Origin: Streptomyces sp. RPT161
GTDB lineage: Bacteria > Actinomycetota > Actinomycetes > Streptomycetales > Streptomycetaceae
Assembly: GCF_027533845.1 (NCBI RefSeq)
Contig: NZ_JAPZVN010000002.1
Span: forward strand, 620,001 to 684,000
Length of the DNA: 64,000 nt
Direction: 5' to 3'
Shown here: one piece after another, positions 1 to 9,060 of the stretch
Layout of the letters: the number at the start of each line of letters is the position of its first letter
Numbering within the stretch: the first letter of the stretch is position 1
The notes under the pieces: model-generated
What the model was told of the DNA's origin: nothing
Databases searched by the model: none
Seen by the model: only the letters and a program-made list of their open reading frames with translations
Translations under genes and position numbers: made by a program

Positions 1-353
1 GCTACACCGAGACGCTGCTGGGCCGCCGCCGCTATCTGCCGGACCTCAACAGCGACAACCGGCAACGCCGGGAGATGGCCGAGCGGATGGCGCTCAACGC
101 GCCGATCCAGGGTTCGGCCGCCGACATCGTCAAGATCGCGATGCTGCGGGTGGACGAGGCGCTGACCAAGGAGGAGCTGCGTTCCCGCACCCTGCTACAG
201 GTGCACGACGAAATCGTGCTGGAGGTGGCGCCCGGCGAGCGCGAGCAGGTCGAGGAACTGGTCCGGCGGGAGATGGCGGGTGCCTACCCGCTGCGTGCCC
301 CGCTCGACGTCTCCGTCGGTCACGGCCCCGACTGGGAGTCCGCCGCGCACTGA
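1..353 (+). CDS. polA: DNA polymerase I, C-terminal fragment (gene begins before the window)
   Basis: This is the end of the palm/finger domain of family A DNA polymerase, which fills gaps in excision repair and removes Okazaki primers. The frame is open from base 3 and reads through the motif YTETLLGRRRYLPDL, the O-helix-following segment of Pol I, then ALNAPIQGSAADI and motif C as QVHDEI, whose HDE includes the catalytic aspartate. It ends in TGA at 351-353. About 116 residues are visible; the rest lies upstream of the window. Its 3' end overlaps the convergent DUF4184 gene by 34 bp. The identification is secure because all the conserved blocks are intact. Confidence 0.97.
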   Translation, partial: YTETLLGRRRYLPDLNSDNRQRREMAERMALNAPIQGSAADIVKIAMLRVDEALTKEELRSRTLLQVHDEIVLEVAPGEREQVEELVRREMAGAYPLRAPLDVSVGHGPDWESAAH

Positions 354-1177
354 CCGCCCCGGTCGCGCGAGCGCGCCCGTCTGGCGTGGACCGCGGCGGC
401 GACCGCCGCCGCGGCCGGCACCAGACCCGCGCCCGCGCCGAAGGTGGCGGAGGCGATCAACGACGAGACGTCGCCCGGCCGGTCCCGCCGACAGCGCAGC
501 GCCGCCCCCGCCACCGCGCAGGCCGCCAGCGTCCAGCCGCCCGCCCGCCTGGTCCGCGCCGTCAGCCGGGGCACCGCGGGCGGCGGCGCATGCGGGGCGC
601 GCCGCGACTCCCGTGCCGTCCACAGCCCGAGGGCGGCCAGTCCCGCGGCCGAACTCGCGTACTGCGCCCAGTGGTACAGCGGTACGCCGCACACGGTGCG
701 GCTCAGCACCGGCAACAGGCGTACACCGCCGCGTCCTTGGTGGGTGAAGGCGTCCCAGCCGAGATGCGTGGCCGCCCCGGTCGCCGCCGAGACCCAGAAC
801 CATCCGGTGTCCCGCACCGTCGGTGCCGTCGCCCCACCCGTCGCCCCACCCGTCGCCACGCCCAGCAGCGGCGCCGCGCGGCCGCCGATCGGCGGCGGCA
901 GCAAGGCGGTCAGCGGCCCGCGCACCGCCAGCCAGCCAGCCGTCAGCCCGGCCGCGAGCAGCGGATCGAGCACGGCGGCACCGGCCAAACCGTGGGTGGC
1001 CCGGCCGTATCGGCCGGTTCCGGGGATCAGCGAGTCGAGGAAGAACGGCACGTCCGGGGCGAGCGACCCGGCGATCAGCCCTGCCGCGAGCAACGGTCCG
1101 CGCCCCCGTACCGTGCCTGAGGCATCGGTCCGCAGCAGGGGCAGTACCGCCGCGGGATGGCTGAAGGTGAACGGCAT
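320..1177 (-). CDS. DUF4184 family integral membrane protein
   Basis: The 285-residue protein starts MPFTFSHPAAVLPL, the N-terminal signature of the DUF4184 family, and continues with GSLAPDVPFFL, the family's second conserved block. Several hydrophobic Ala/Leu/Gly-rich stretches alternate with short Arg-containing loops, which fits a polytopic membrane protein. The function of the family is unknown; it contains conserved His and Asp residues reminiscent of membrane metal-dependent hydrolases, but I would not assign a reaction. The gene converges on polA and overlaps its 3' end by 34 bp. It is divergent from the lytic transglycosylase gene, with a shared 143-bp intergenic region. Confidence 0.85.
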   Translation of the reverse strand: MPFTFSHPAAVLPLLRTDASGTVRGRGPLLAAGLIAGSLAPDVPFFLDSLIPGTGRYGRATHGLAGAAVLDPLLAAGLTAGWLAVRGPLTALLPPPIGGRAAPLLGVATGGATGGATAPTVRDTGWFWVSAATGAATHLGWDAFTHQGRGGVRLLPVLSRTVCGVPLYHWAQYASSAAGLAALGLWTARESRRAPHAPPPAVPRLTARTRRAGGWTLAACAVAGAALRCRRDRPGDVSSLIASATFGAGAGLVPAAAAVAAAVHARRARSRDRGGQCAADSQSGP

Positions 1178-1320
1178 CCACGCCTCCCGTAGCTGTGATT
1201 CGCACTGTTCATCACCATCTCTGTCACGGACGGTGGCTCCGGTTCACAAGTTGCCGTAGTGTCCGTTTCGTTGTCGCGCTGGGGAGCGCATACGACACAC
1301 CATCGGGAGGGAATAGGCGT

Positions 1321-2556
1321 ATGTCTGTGCCGTTCGGCCGACGGATACGCAAGGGTGCGGCGGGCACCGCGATCGCGGCGTTGGCGATGGCAGCGCTCAC
1401 CGCCTCACAGGCCCCGGGCGTGGCCCTGGGCGTGGCACACGGCAGCACCGTGGCCCCGCCTCCCGGCCCGCCGATCGACGGTGGAAAGCCGTACATCACC
1501 AACCTGCCGCCGCTCAACTCGCCGGTGAAGCCCGGCAGTCCCAGCGGGCAGCCCGGTAGCGGGCCGGGTGTGGGGGCGGGTGGCGCGGGCATCCCCGCGA
1601 CCGTACTCGCCGCGTACCAGAAGGCCGAGGCGGCGCTCCAGAGCAGTCGGCCCGGCTGCCATCTGCGCTGGCAGCTGCTCGCGGCGATCGGCGAGGTGGA
1701 GTCCGGCCAGGCGGACGGCGGCAACGTGGACGCCTCCGGCACCACCCGTACGCCGATCCTCGGCCCGGTGCTGGACGGCACCGGGGGCAACGCCAACATC
1801 GGTTCCAGCAGCACCAGTTACTACGACGGCGGCCTGTCCTACGCCCGCGCGGTCGGCCCCATGCAGTTCATCCCGTCCACCTGGGCGCAGTGGGGCGCGG
1901 ACGGCAACGGTGACGGCGTCAAGGACCCCAACAACATCTACGACGCCTCGCTCGCCGCCGCCGACTACCTGTGCGCCGCCGGTGGCGACCTGTCCGACCC
2001 CAAGGGCCTGGACCGCGCGATACTGGGCTACAACCACTCCCAGGACTACCTGAACACCGTCAAGGACTGGTACCAGTACTACCTCAACGGTGTGCACCAG
2101 ATCGCGGACGGCTCCGGTGGCGGCTCGGCGCCCGGTGCCGGGGGCGACCGGATACCGTCGGCGCAGCCGTCGCCGTCGGCCTCGTCCGGCGCCGGAGGCA
2201 GGCCGGGCGGTGGACCGTCCGCGTCGCCCTCGCACAGCCCGCTGCCCACCGTGTCGGCCAGCGGCAGTATCGGCCCCGGGCCCAGCGGCAGCCCCTCGCC
2301 GCACCCGTCCGGCAGCGGCAGCCCGAGCCCGTCGCCCACCGGGGGGTGCCCCACCGGCTCGCCCAGCCCGTCGCCCTCGCCGTCCGGTAGCGCCAGCCCC
2401 TCGCCGTCCCCGAGCCCGTCGCCCTCGCCGAGCGGCAGCGCTTCCGGGTCGCCCTCGCCCTCACCGTCCCCGAGCGGTGGCCGCTGCCCGACACCGAAGC
2501 CGAGCGGCGACGCCAGCCCCTCGCCGTCCGCCGCGCCCAGCCAGTCGGCGCACTGA
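1321..2556 (+). CDS. Secreted lytic murein transglycosylase with Ser/Pro-rich tail
   Basis: The predicted enzyme cleaves peptidoglycan glycan strands outside the cell. The ATG at 1321 is preceded by GGGAGGG and opens a classical signal peptide (basic MSVPFGRRIRK, then a hydrophobic Ala-rich core). Residues about 85-270 hold the SLT_2/MltB-like domain: the catalytic glutamate sits in LLAAIGEVESG, followed by AVGPMQFIPSTWAQWG and a DGVKDPNNIYDA segment. The last 130 or so residues are low-complexity Ser-Pro-Gly repeats ending QSAH, with no LPXTG anchor, so the tail is probably a wall-spanning or wall-associating linker. An in-frame extension upstream to 1195 exists but lacks a signal-peptide-like beginning. 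A strong terminator follows 17 bp after the stop. Confidence 0.9.
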   Translation: MSVPFGRRIRKGAAGTAIAALAMAALTASQAPGVALGVAHGSTVAPPPGPPIDGGKPYITNLPPLNSPVKPGSPSGQPGSGPGVGAGGAGIPATVLAAYQKAEAALQSSRPGCHLRWQLLAAIGEVESGQADGGNVDASGTTRTPILGPVLDGTGGNANIGSSSTSYYDGGLSYARAVGPMQFIPSTWAQWGADGNGDGVKDPNNIYDASLAAADYLCAAGGDLSDPKGLDRAILGYNHSQDYLNTVKDWYQYYLNGVHQIADGSGGGSAPGAGGDRIPSAQPSPSASSGAGGRPGGGPSASPSHSPLPTVSASGSIGPGPSGSPSPHPSGSGSPSPSPTGGCPTGSPSPSPSPSGSASPSPSPSPSPSPSGSASGSPSPSPSPSGGRCPTPKPSGDASPSPSAAPSQSAH

Positions 2557-2572
2557 ACCCACGGCAACGCAA

Positions 2573-2605
2573 AGGAGGGCCGGGTCGACGCGACCCGGCC
2601 CTCCT
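2573..2605 (+). terminator. Intrinsic-type terminator hairpin after the lytic transglycosylase
   Basis: A perfect 15-bp GC-rich inverted repeat with a 3-nt ACG loop (arms 2573-2587 and 2591-2605) lies 17 bp after the stop codon. No T-tract follows, as is usual for Streptomyces terminators. Confidence 0.8.
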
Positions 2606-2691
2606 GACGTTGCGTCAGCGAACTTGTTCTCATTTGGCGTTCCGGTTGCTACCGTGCGTCGGGCCCCGCAGCCCACACCGGGAGGCTGTCC

Positions 2692-2826
2692 ATGCGCGCC
2701 CTGATCGCCGCGGCCGTCGGACTCGCCGCCGCGCTGGCCCTGGTCATGACGATCACCGCGATCGGGGCGCCGGCGGGCAGCACCTCACCGAAGCCGCTCA
2801 TGACCACCGTCCCGCGGCATCCGTGA
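2692..2826 (+). CDS. Small hydrophobic secreted/membrane peptide (SPW_0924-like)
   Basis: This 44-residue frame begins MRALIAAAVGLAAALALVM, a single hydrophobic segment, and ends PLMTTVPRHP. An SD-like GGAGG lies 6-8 nt before the ATG. From memory it resembles a tiny Streptomyces family annotated as SPW_0924 family protein, always one N-terminal hydrophobic helix and a short Thr/Pro tail. The function is unknown. It lies 14 bp upstream of the PorA-family gene in the same direction, so the two are probably cotranscribed from a promoter after the terminator at 2573-2605. Confidence 0.7.
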   Translation: MRALIAAAVGLAAALALVMTITAIGAPAGSTSPKPLMTTVPRHP

Positions 2827-2840
2827 AGGGGGCCGGGAGA

Positions 2841-3830
2841 ATGCGCCGCAAAGCCAGCCTGGTACTGCTCGGATTCGCCGCGTTCTGCGCCGCGTTGTCA
2901 CCACTGCTGCGCTGGTACGCCTTTCCCCGGCTGGCGAAGATCCCGGCCAACGAATACCAGGTCGTCGTCCTCCAGGCGAAGAACCCGACCCTGCTCGACT
3001 ACACCCGGATGAAGGACGTCACCGTTCCCGAAGTGAACATCGTGCAGACGCTGCGCGGTAATGTGCGGGCGGCGGAACAGGTCAAGAAGCAGACCGGCCG
3101 CGATGTCGTCGTCTGGGACGCGCTGTCCTACATCGCCGACCCGCACGGCGCCATGGTCTCCGAGATCCCCGAACGCTACGTCTTCGACGCCCACTCCCAG
3201 GCACCCGTGCACGCGGGCGGCGAGAGCGTGGACGGCGACCCGGTGCGGCGCCAGGGCATAGAGTTCAAGTGGCCGTTCCTCACCCAGAAACGCGACTACT
3301 ACTACTTCGACGCCCAGACCCGCACCTCCGCCCCCATCCACTACCGGGGCACGCGGAACTTCCACGGCCTGAAGGTCTACTACTTCGAGCAGACCATTCC
3401 ATGGACCAAGGTGCCGCTGCCGAAGAAGATGCCGCTCGGCGTGACACCCGCCGTCGTCACCGCCGCCGGAATGGAACGCTGGTACACCACCAAGCGGATG
3501 TTCTGGGTGGACCCGGTAACCGGCGCACCGGTCAACGGCGAGGAGATCCACAAGGAGGAGATGCGCTATATCGGCGACCCGCGGAAAACACCGCTGATCG
3601 CCTTCGCGGGCGATGTGAAGATGCGGCCCGACTACGTCGACTCGACCGTCGAACTCGTCAAGGAGCAGCGGCAGTTGGTCCTCGCACTCACCAGCTATCT
3701 GCCCTGGGGCTTCCTGGGCCTGGGCGCCGCGCTGCTGGCCACCGCCCTGGTGCTGGAAGCCCGCGACCGCCGCGGCGGCGCGTCCAGTACGGACACCGTG
3801 GAACCGACCCCGCGGCCGGTGCCCGCCTAG
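2841..3830 (+). CDS. DUF3068 / porin PorA family membrane protein
   Basis: The 329-residue protein starts at ATG 2841 behind a GGGAGA ribosome site, giving MRRKASLVLLGF and an N-terminal transmembrane helix. A large extracytoplasmic domain follows (conserved VVLQAKNPTLLDYTRMKD, then VVWDALSYIADPHG and VDPVTGAPVNGEE). A second helix (LVLALTSYLPWGFLGLGAAL) closes the protein near residues 280-305, with a short charged cytoplasmic tail. This layout matches DUF3068, which reference databases have renamed porin PorA family. Streptomycetes have no mycolate outer membrane, so a pore role is doubtful here; the exact function is unknown. It overlaps convergent hrpB by 4 bp. Confidence 0.85.
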   Translation: MRRKASLVLLGFAAFCAALSPLLRWYAFPRLAKIPANEYQVVVLQAKNPTLLDYTRMKDVTVPEVNIVQTLRGNVRAAEQVKKQTGRDVVVWDALSYIADPHGAMVSEIPERYVFDAHSQAPVHAGGESVDGDPVRRQGIEFKWPFLTQKRDYYYFDAQTRTSAPIHYRGTRNFHGLKVYYFEQTIPWTKVPLPKKMPLGVTPAVVTAAGMERWYTTKRMFWVDPVTGAPVNGEEIHKEEMRYIGDPRKTPLIAFAGDVKMRPDYVDSTVELVKEQRQLVLALTSYLPWGFLGLGAALLATALVLEARDRRGGASSTDTVEPTPRPVPA

Positions 3831-6343
3831 GACCGTCCGTTCGTCCGCCGTGTCGCCCGCGCCGTCGAAGGGTCCTCGGGCCAAGGGTGCTTGGGATAGC
3901 GTCCGCGCAACTCCGCGCGCACCGCCCGGTACCCGTCCCGCCAGAACGACGCCAGATCCGAGGTGACCGCCGCCGGACGCCCGGCGGGGGAGAGCAGATG
4001 CACCAGCAGCGGCACCCGCCCGCCCGCGATCCGCGGCGTCTCCTGCCAGCCGAACAACTCCTGGAGCTTCACCGCCAGCACCGGCTGCCCTTCGCCGTAC
4101 GACACCCGGATCCGGGAGCCGCTGGGCACCTCGACCCGCTCCGGCGCCAACTCCTCGAACCGGGCCGCCTCCCCGCCGGCCCACGGCAGCAGCCGGGACA
4201 GCGCGGCGCCCGCGTCCACCCGTTCCAGATCCGCCCGGCGCCGGGCCGCGCCCAGCTCCGGGCCCAGCCACTCCTCGACGCGGTCCAGTAGCGCCCCGTC
4301 CGACACATCCGGCCACGGCGCGCCCAACTCCCCGTGCAGGAACGCCAGTCGCTGCCGCAGCCCCTCCGCCTCCCGGCTCCACCGCAGCACACCGGTGCCC
4401 TCCCGGCGCAGCCCGTCAAGCAGCGCCGCCCGCACCGCCTCCGGGTCGGGGGAGCGCAGCGCCCGTGACGACAGCTCGATCGCCCCCAGCCGCCGCACCT
4501 CGCGGGCCACGACGTCCCCGTCCCACGCCACCTCCTGGTAGGAGGACAGCAACGGCGCCGCAGCCGTGCGCGCCGTCTCCTCGTCGATCACCGCGGCCAG
4601 CCGCGCCCGCGCCGAGGCGGCCGAAACCGGACGGTCCGCCACCGCCACCGCCAGCCAGTCCGCCCCCGACAGCCGGGTGCCGTCGGCGAGTTCGGCCGCC
4701 GTGCCCGAGGCCATCAGATATCCGCCGGCACGCCTCCTGGCCACCCGCTCCGGGAAGGCCAGTGCGGCCACCAACCCGGCCGCGAGGTCGTCGGCGAGCC
4801 CGCCGTCCGACGCCGTGCCCGCACGGGACTCCGCCACGCCGCCCTCAGCGGCAACCGCCGTCAGACGCTTCGCCTCCGCTCGCCAGCGTCCGCCGTAACC
4901 GTCACCGCCCCGCCGGGCCGAGCGCCACGCCCCGGCCAGATCATCCCCGTACTCCCGGGGTGGCTCCTCACTGAGCAGCGCCACCACCTCGGCCGCCCGG
5001 CGCGCGCCGATCAGCCGCGCGCCGTCCAGCAGCGCCCGCGCCAGCCGGGGATGCAGTCCCATTCCGGCCATGCGCCGCCCGCGGTCCGACACCCGGTCGT
5101 CCGGGCCGAGCGCCCCGACCGCCCGCAGCGTCTCTCGCGCAGCCGCCATCGCGCCCGCCGCGGGGGCGTCCAGCAGCGCCAGACCGGACGCGTCCGGATC
5201 ACCCCAGCACGCGACCTGCAGCGCGAACGCCGCCAGGTCCGCCACCGCGATCTCCGGTGCGGGCCGGGCCGGATGACCGACGTCATCGGCCCGCGACCAG
5301 CAGCGGTACACCGTGCCCGGCCCCTCGCGCCCGGCCCGGCCGGCGCGCTGACGGGCCGCCGCGTGGGAAACCCGAACGGTCGTCAGCGCGCCCAGGCCGC
5401 GTGCGTGGTCGGTGCGCGGCTCACGGGCCAGACCGCAGTCGACCACCACCCGCACGCCCGGCACCGTAAGACTGGACTCGGCCACCGAGGTGGCCAGCAG
5501 CACCCGCCGCCGGGCGCCCGGCGCGAGCGCAGCGTCCTGCACCGCGGCGGGCGCCCGCCCGTGCAGTTGCAACACCTCCACGCCATCGACGCGCCCCAGC
5601 GCCCCGGCGACCCTCGCGATCTCCCCGACGCCCGGCAGGAAGCACAGCACATCCCCCTCGCGCTCCCGCAGCGCACGCCGCACCACCGACGCCGTGTGCT
5701 CCAGCAGCGCCGGATCCACCCGCATCCCGTGCGGCGGCCGTACCGCACGCGCCGGAGGCGCCCACACCACATCGACCGGATGCAGCACGTCCCGCGCCTC
5801 GACCACCGGTACATCGCCCATCAGCCGCGCCCACGCCGCGGTGTCCGTCGTCGCCGACGCCGCCACCACGCGCAGCTCCGGGCGCAGCGCGGCGCGCACG
5901 TCCAGCACGAACGCCATCACGGTGTCCGCGTCCAGATGCCGCTCATGGCACTCGTCGAGCAGCACCACGTCCACACCGGGCAGTTCGGGATCGCGCTGCA
6001 ACCGCTGGAGCAGCACGCCCGTCGTCACCACCTCTACGACGGTACGCCGTGAAACCTTCCGCTCCCCACGAATCGTGAACCCGACCCGGTCCCCGGCCTC
6101 CTCGCCCAGCAGCCAGGCCATCCGGCGGGCCGCCGCCCGTACCGCCATCCGCCGCGGCTCGGCCACCAGAACCCGCCGCACCGGTGCGCCGTCCAGCAGC
6201 CCGGCCAGCACCAGCGGTACCAGCGTCGTCTTGCCGGTGCCCGGCGGCGCCGCCAGCACCGCGCCACCGTGCTCGTCAAGGGCGGCCAGCAGCGCGGGCA
6301 GCACGTCGCGTACCGGCAGGTCGAGTGCCGCGGTCCGGATCAC
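3827..6343 (-). CDS. hrpB: ATP-dependent RNA helicase HrpB (DEAH-type)
   Basis: This 838-residue protein has the full superfamily 2 helicase set: motif I APPGTGKTTL near residues 36-45, motif II DECH near 130, motif III SAT, and motif VI QRAGRAGR near 335. A long HrpB-specific C-terminal half follows, including the conserved WPEDP close to the C-terminus. The length is typical for the family (about 800-840). HrpB is a DExH helicase of uncertain physiological role, presumably acting on RNA. The methyltransferase gene lies immediately upstream (4-bp gap) and is probably cotranscribed. It converges with the DUF3068 gene. Confidence 0.93.
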   Translation of the reverse strand: MIRTAALDLPVRDVLPALLAALDEHGGAVLAAPPGTGKTTLVPLVLAGLLDGAPVRRVLVAEPRRMAVRAAARRMAWLLGEEAGDRVGFTIRGERKVSRRTVVEVVTTGVLLQRLQRDPELPGVDVVLLDECHERHLDADTVMAFVLDVRAALRPELRVVAASATTDTAAWARLMGDVPVVEARDVLHPVDVVWAPPARAVRPPHGMRVDPALLEHTASVVRRALREREGDVLCFLPGVGEIARVAGALGRVDGVEVLQLHGRAPAAVQDAALAPGARRRVLLATSVAESSLTVPGVRVVVDCGLAREPRTDHARGLGALTTVRVSHAAARQRAGRAGREGPGTVYRCWSRADDVGHPARPAPEIAVADLAAFALQVACWGDPDASGLALLDAPAAGAMAAARETLRAVGALGPDDRVSDRGRRMAGMGLHPRLARALLDGARLIGARRAAEVVALLSEEPPREYGDDLAGAWRSARRGGDGYGGRWRAEAKRLTAVAAEGGVAESRAGTASDGGLADDLAAGLVAALAFPERVARRRAGGYLMASGTAAELADGTRLSGADWLAVAVADRPVSAASARARLAAVIDEETARTAAAPLLSSYQEVAWDGDVVAREVRRLGAIELSSRALRSPDPEAVRAALLDGLRREGTGVLRWSREAEGLRQRLAFLHGELGAPWPDVSDGALLDRVEEWLGPELGAARRRADLERVDAGAALSRLLPWAGGEAARFEELAPERVEVPSGSRIRVSYGEGQPVLAVKLQELFGWQETPRIAGGRVPLLVHLLSPAGRPAAVTSDLASFWRDGYRAVRAELRGRYPKHPWPEDPSTARATRRTNGRS

Positions 6344-6347
6344 GCGG

Positions 6348-7175
6348 TCAGTCCCGTACGCACACGAAGATCGCCGTGCCCGGCAGCAGCGCCCCGCGCA
6401 GCGGGGACCAGCCGCCCCACTCCTGGGTGTTCCACTCCGGCCAGCGCGGCTCCACCAGGTCGACCAGCCGGAAACCGGCCGCCGCTATCTCCCGCACCCG
6501 GTCCCCGACGGTGCGGTGGTGCTCCACGTACACGGCGGTGCCGTGCTCGTCCTGCTCGACATAAGGGGTGCGGTCGAAGTACGACGCGGTGGCGGTCAGC
6601 CCCTCGGGGCCCGGCTCGTCCGGGAAGGCCCAGCGGATCGGGTGGGTGACCGAGAAGACCCAGCGCCCGCCCGGCCGCAGCACCCGGTGCACCTCGCGCA
6701 TCACCCGCGCCGAGTCGGCCACGAACGGCACCCCGCCGTACGCGGAGCACGCCAGGTCGAACGAGCCGTCCGCGAACGGCAGCGCGCCCGCGTCCGCCTG
6801 CACCAGCGGGAAGCCGCCGCCGATCCGGCGGGAGTGCCGCAACTGCCGGTACGACAGGTCCAGCGCCACCGGCCGGGCGCCCCGCCCCGCCAGCCAGCGC
6901 GAGCACTGCGCCGCACCGCAGCCGATCTCCAGCACCGACCGTCCGGCCAGCTCCCGCGCCGGGCCGAGCAGCGCGGCCTCGGCCTCGTCCAGGCCCTCGG
7001 GGCCCCAGACGAAGCGGTCGTCGCCCAGGAACGTGCCGTGTTCGGCCTGGTACTCGTCGGCGTTGCGGTCCCACCACCCCCGGCTCGCCCGGCTGCTCTC
7101 GGCGGTGTCCGCGGTGCGCCGCACCGCTTCCGGCTCGGGCTGGTCGACGGTGTCGGACGGGGAGTCTTGGATCAT
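6348..7175 (-). CDS. Class I SAM-dependent methyltransferase
   Basis: The 275-residue protein carries the Rossmann-fold methyltransferase motifs: motif I VLEIGCGAAQCSRWL (about residues 79-93), an acidic residue ending strand 2 (PVALDLS), motif II-like DAGALPFADGSFD, and motif III LRPGGRWVFSV. The substrate cannot be read from the sequence; the closest general class is the ubiquinone/menaquinone-like Methyltransf_11/25 group. It sits 4 bp upstream of hrpB in the same direction and is divergent from rpsA, across a 360-bp region containing the rpsA promoter. Confidence 0.85.
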   Translation of the reverse strand: MIQDSPSDTVDQPEPEAVRRTADTAESSRASRGWWDRNADEYQAEHGTFLGDDRFVWGPEGLDEAEAALLGPARELAGRSVLEIGCGAAQCSRWLAGRGARPVALDLSYRQLRHSRRIGGGFPLVQADAGALPFADGSFDLACSAYGGVPFVADSARVMREVHRVLRPGGRWVFSVTHPIRWAFPDEPGPEGLTATASYFDRTPYVEQDEHGTAVYVEHHRTVGDRVREIAAAGFRLVDLVEPRWPEWNTQEWGGWSPLRGALLPGTAIFVCVRD

Positions 7176-7301
7176 CGCGGCGGTCGTCGTACTCTCATCG
7201 GAGGATTCGGGGTTCCGCGGGTCACGGACCTCGGGGGAGCTGGGGCTGGGCGGTTTGTACCGGGTATGTGACGTTGCGTCCCTGGTATGCCTCTTCGCGC
7301 A

Positions 7302-7330
7302 TTGACCGTGCCCGGCTGCCCCCGTATGCT
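7302..7330 (+). promoter_or_regulatory. Sigma-70 (HrdB)-type promoter of rpsA
   Basis: TTGACC (7302-7307) and TATGCT (7325-7330) are separated by exactly 17 bp, near consensus for the principal streptomycete sigma factor. Transcription would start near 7337, leaving an untranslated leader of about 200 nt before the rpsA ATG. The rest of the 7176-7535 interval shows no gene. Confidence 0.7.
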
Positions 7331-7535
7331 ACAAGTTGCGCTGCGGGCCTGCGCGCCTCGGACGGAGCAGGCTGCGCTCGCATCTGTTGTAGACCTCTCG
7401 GTTGTTGAGGCGATGTCCGTAGATTCCAGATCACGGATCCACCGCCTCGAGGCTGTCCGGAATCGGCAGAGGCGATACGGGCTCTCGGCGTAGCAGTACC
7501 TACGACTTACTGTCCGTACCGGAGTCCTTTCCCTA

Positions 7536-9035
7536 ATGACGAGCAGCACCGAGGCCCCTCGCACCACCCCGCAGGTGGCGGTCAACGACATTGGTTCCGA
7601 GGAAGCCTTCCTCGCCGCGATCGACGAGACGATCAAGTACTTCAACGACGGCGACATCGTCGACGGCGTCATCGTGAAGGTCGACCGGGACGAGGTCCTG
7701 CTCGACATCGGTTACAAGACCGAGGGCGTCATCCCCTCCCGTGAGCTTTCGATCAAGCACGACGTCGACCCGAACGAGGTCGTCGCCGTGGGTGACGAGA
7801 TCGAGGCCCTGGTCCTCCAGAAGGAGGACAAGGAAGGCCGCCTGATCCTCTCCAAGAAGCGCGCCCAGTACGAGCGCGCCTGGGGCACCATCGAGAAGAT
7901 CAAGGAAGAGGACGGCATCGTCACCGGTACCGTCATCGAGGTCGTCAAGGGTGGTCTCATCCTCGACATCGGCCTCCGCGGCTTCCTCCCCGCCTCCCTG
8001 GTCGAGATGCGCCGCGTCCGCGACCTGCAGCCGTACGTCGGCAAGGAGCTCGAGGCCAAGATCATCGAGCTGGACAAGAACCGCAACAACGTGGTCCTGT
8101 CCCGCCGTGCCTGGCTGGAGCAGACCCAGAGCGAGGTCCGCCAGACCTTCCTCACCACCCTGCAGAAGGGCCAGGTGCGCTCCGGCGTCGTCTCCTCCAT
8201 CGTCAACTTCGGTGCCTTCGTGGACCTGGGTGGCGTCGACGGTCTGGTCCACGTCTCCGAGCTGTCCTGGAAGCACATCGACCACCCGTCCGAGGTCGTC
8301 GAGGTCGGCCAGGAGGTCACGGTCGAGGTCCTGGACGTCGACATGGACCGCGAGCGCGTCTCCCTGTCGCTCAAGGCGACCCAGGAAGACCCGTGGCAGC
8401 AGTTCGCCCGTACCCACCAGATCGGCCAGGTCGTTCCGGGTAAGGTCACCAAGCTGGTGCCGTTCGGTGCGTTCGTCCGCGTGGACGAGGGCATCGAGGG
8501 TCTGGTCCACATCTCCGAGCTGGCCGAGCGCCACGTGGAGATCCCGGAGCAGGTCGTCCAGGTCAACGACGAGATCTTCGTCAAGGTCATCGACATCGAC
8601 CTGGAGCGCCGCCGCATCAGCCTCTCGCTGAAGCAGGCCAACGAGTCCTTCGGCGCCGACCCGGCCTCGGTCGAGTTCGACCCGACCCTCTACGGCATGG
8701 CCGCGTCCTACGACGACCAGGGCAACTACATCTACCCCGAGGGCTTCGACCCGGAGGCCAACGACTGGCTGCCGGGCTACGAGAAGCAGCGCGAGGAGTG
8801 GGAGCGCCAGTACGCCGAGGCGCAGACCCGCTTCGAGCAGCACCAGCAGCAGGTCATCAAGTCCCGCGAGGCCGACGCCGAGGCGGCGGCCGAGGGCGGC
8901 CAGGCCGCTCCGCAGGGCGGCGGCCAGGCGTCCGGCGGCTCGTACTCCTCGGAGTCGGCCGACAACTCCGGCGCCCTGGCTTCGGACGAGGCGCTGGCCG
9001 CGCTTCGCGAGAAGCTGGCCGGTGGCCAGAGCTGA
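7536..9035 (+). CDS. rpsA: 30S ribosomal protein S1
   Basis: The 499-residue protein contains four S1 (OB-fold) RNA-binding repeats at roughly residues 38-107, 124-190, 211-280 and 297-366, seen as repeating patterns such as GFLPASLVE, NFGAFVDLGGVDGLVHVSEL and PFGAFVRVDEGIEGLVHISEL. The four-repeat form with a long Glu/Gln/Ala-rich tail is the actinobacterial type; E. coli S1 has six repeats. It binds mRNA on the 30S subunit and assists initiation on structured leaders. No good Shine-Dalgarno precedes the ATG (TCCTTTCCCTA), although the transcript has a long leader. A strong bidirectional terminator follows. Confidence 0.97.
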   Translation: MTSSTEAPRTTPQVAVNDIGSEEAFLAAIDETIKYFNDGDIVDGVIVKVDRDEVLLDIGYKTEGVIPSRELSIKHDVDPNEVVAVGDEIEALVLQKEDKEGRLILSKKRAQYERAWGTIEKIKEEDGIVTGTVIEVVKGGLILDIGLRGFLPASLVEMRRVRDLQPYVGKELEAKIIELDKNRNNVVLSRRAWLEQTQSEVRQTFLTTLQKGQVRSGVVSSIVNFGAFVDLGGVDGLVHVSELSWKHIDHPSEVVEVGQEVTVEVLDVDMDRERVSLSLKATQEDPWQQFARTHQIGQVVPGKVTKLVPFGAFVRVDEGIEGLVHISELAERHVEIPEQVVQVNDEIFVKVIDIDLERRRISLSLKQANESFGADPASVEFDPTLYGMAASYDDQGNYIYPEGFDPEANDWLPGYEKQREEWERQYAEAQTRFEQHQQQVIKSREADAEAAAEGGQAAPQGGGQASGGSYSSESADNSGALASDEALAALREKLAGGQS

Positions 9036-9060
9036 ACGCTTCCCGCTGAGGGCTAGCTGA

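Noticed and set aside
1178-1320. c-di-AMP (ydaO) riboswitch upstream of the lytic transglycosylase
   Set aside because: Such riboswitches precede some streptomycete wall hydrolase genes, but the gap here is only 143 bp and no conserved ydaO segments are visible.
1305-1332. GGGAAT-N17-GTT near the lytic transglycosylase start as a sigma-R promoter
   Set aside because: The spacer is 17, not 18-19, and GTT falls inside the coding sequence downstream of the start codon.
2100-2556. Short repeats (TCGCCCTCGCCG-type) as a possible CRISPR or VNTR array
   Set aside because: They encode a continuous Ser-Pro tail in frame with the lytic transglycosylase and lack regular spacer units.
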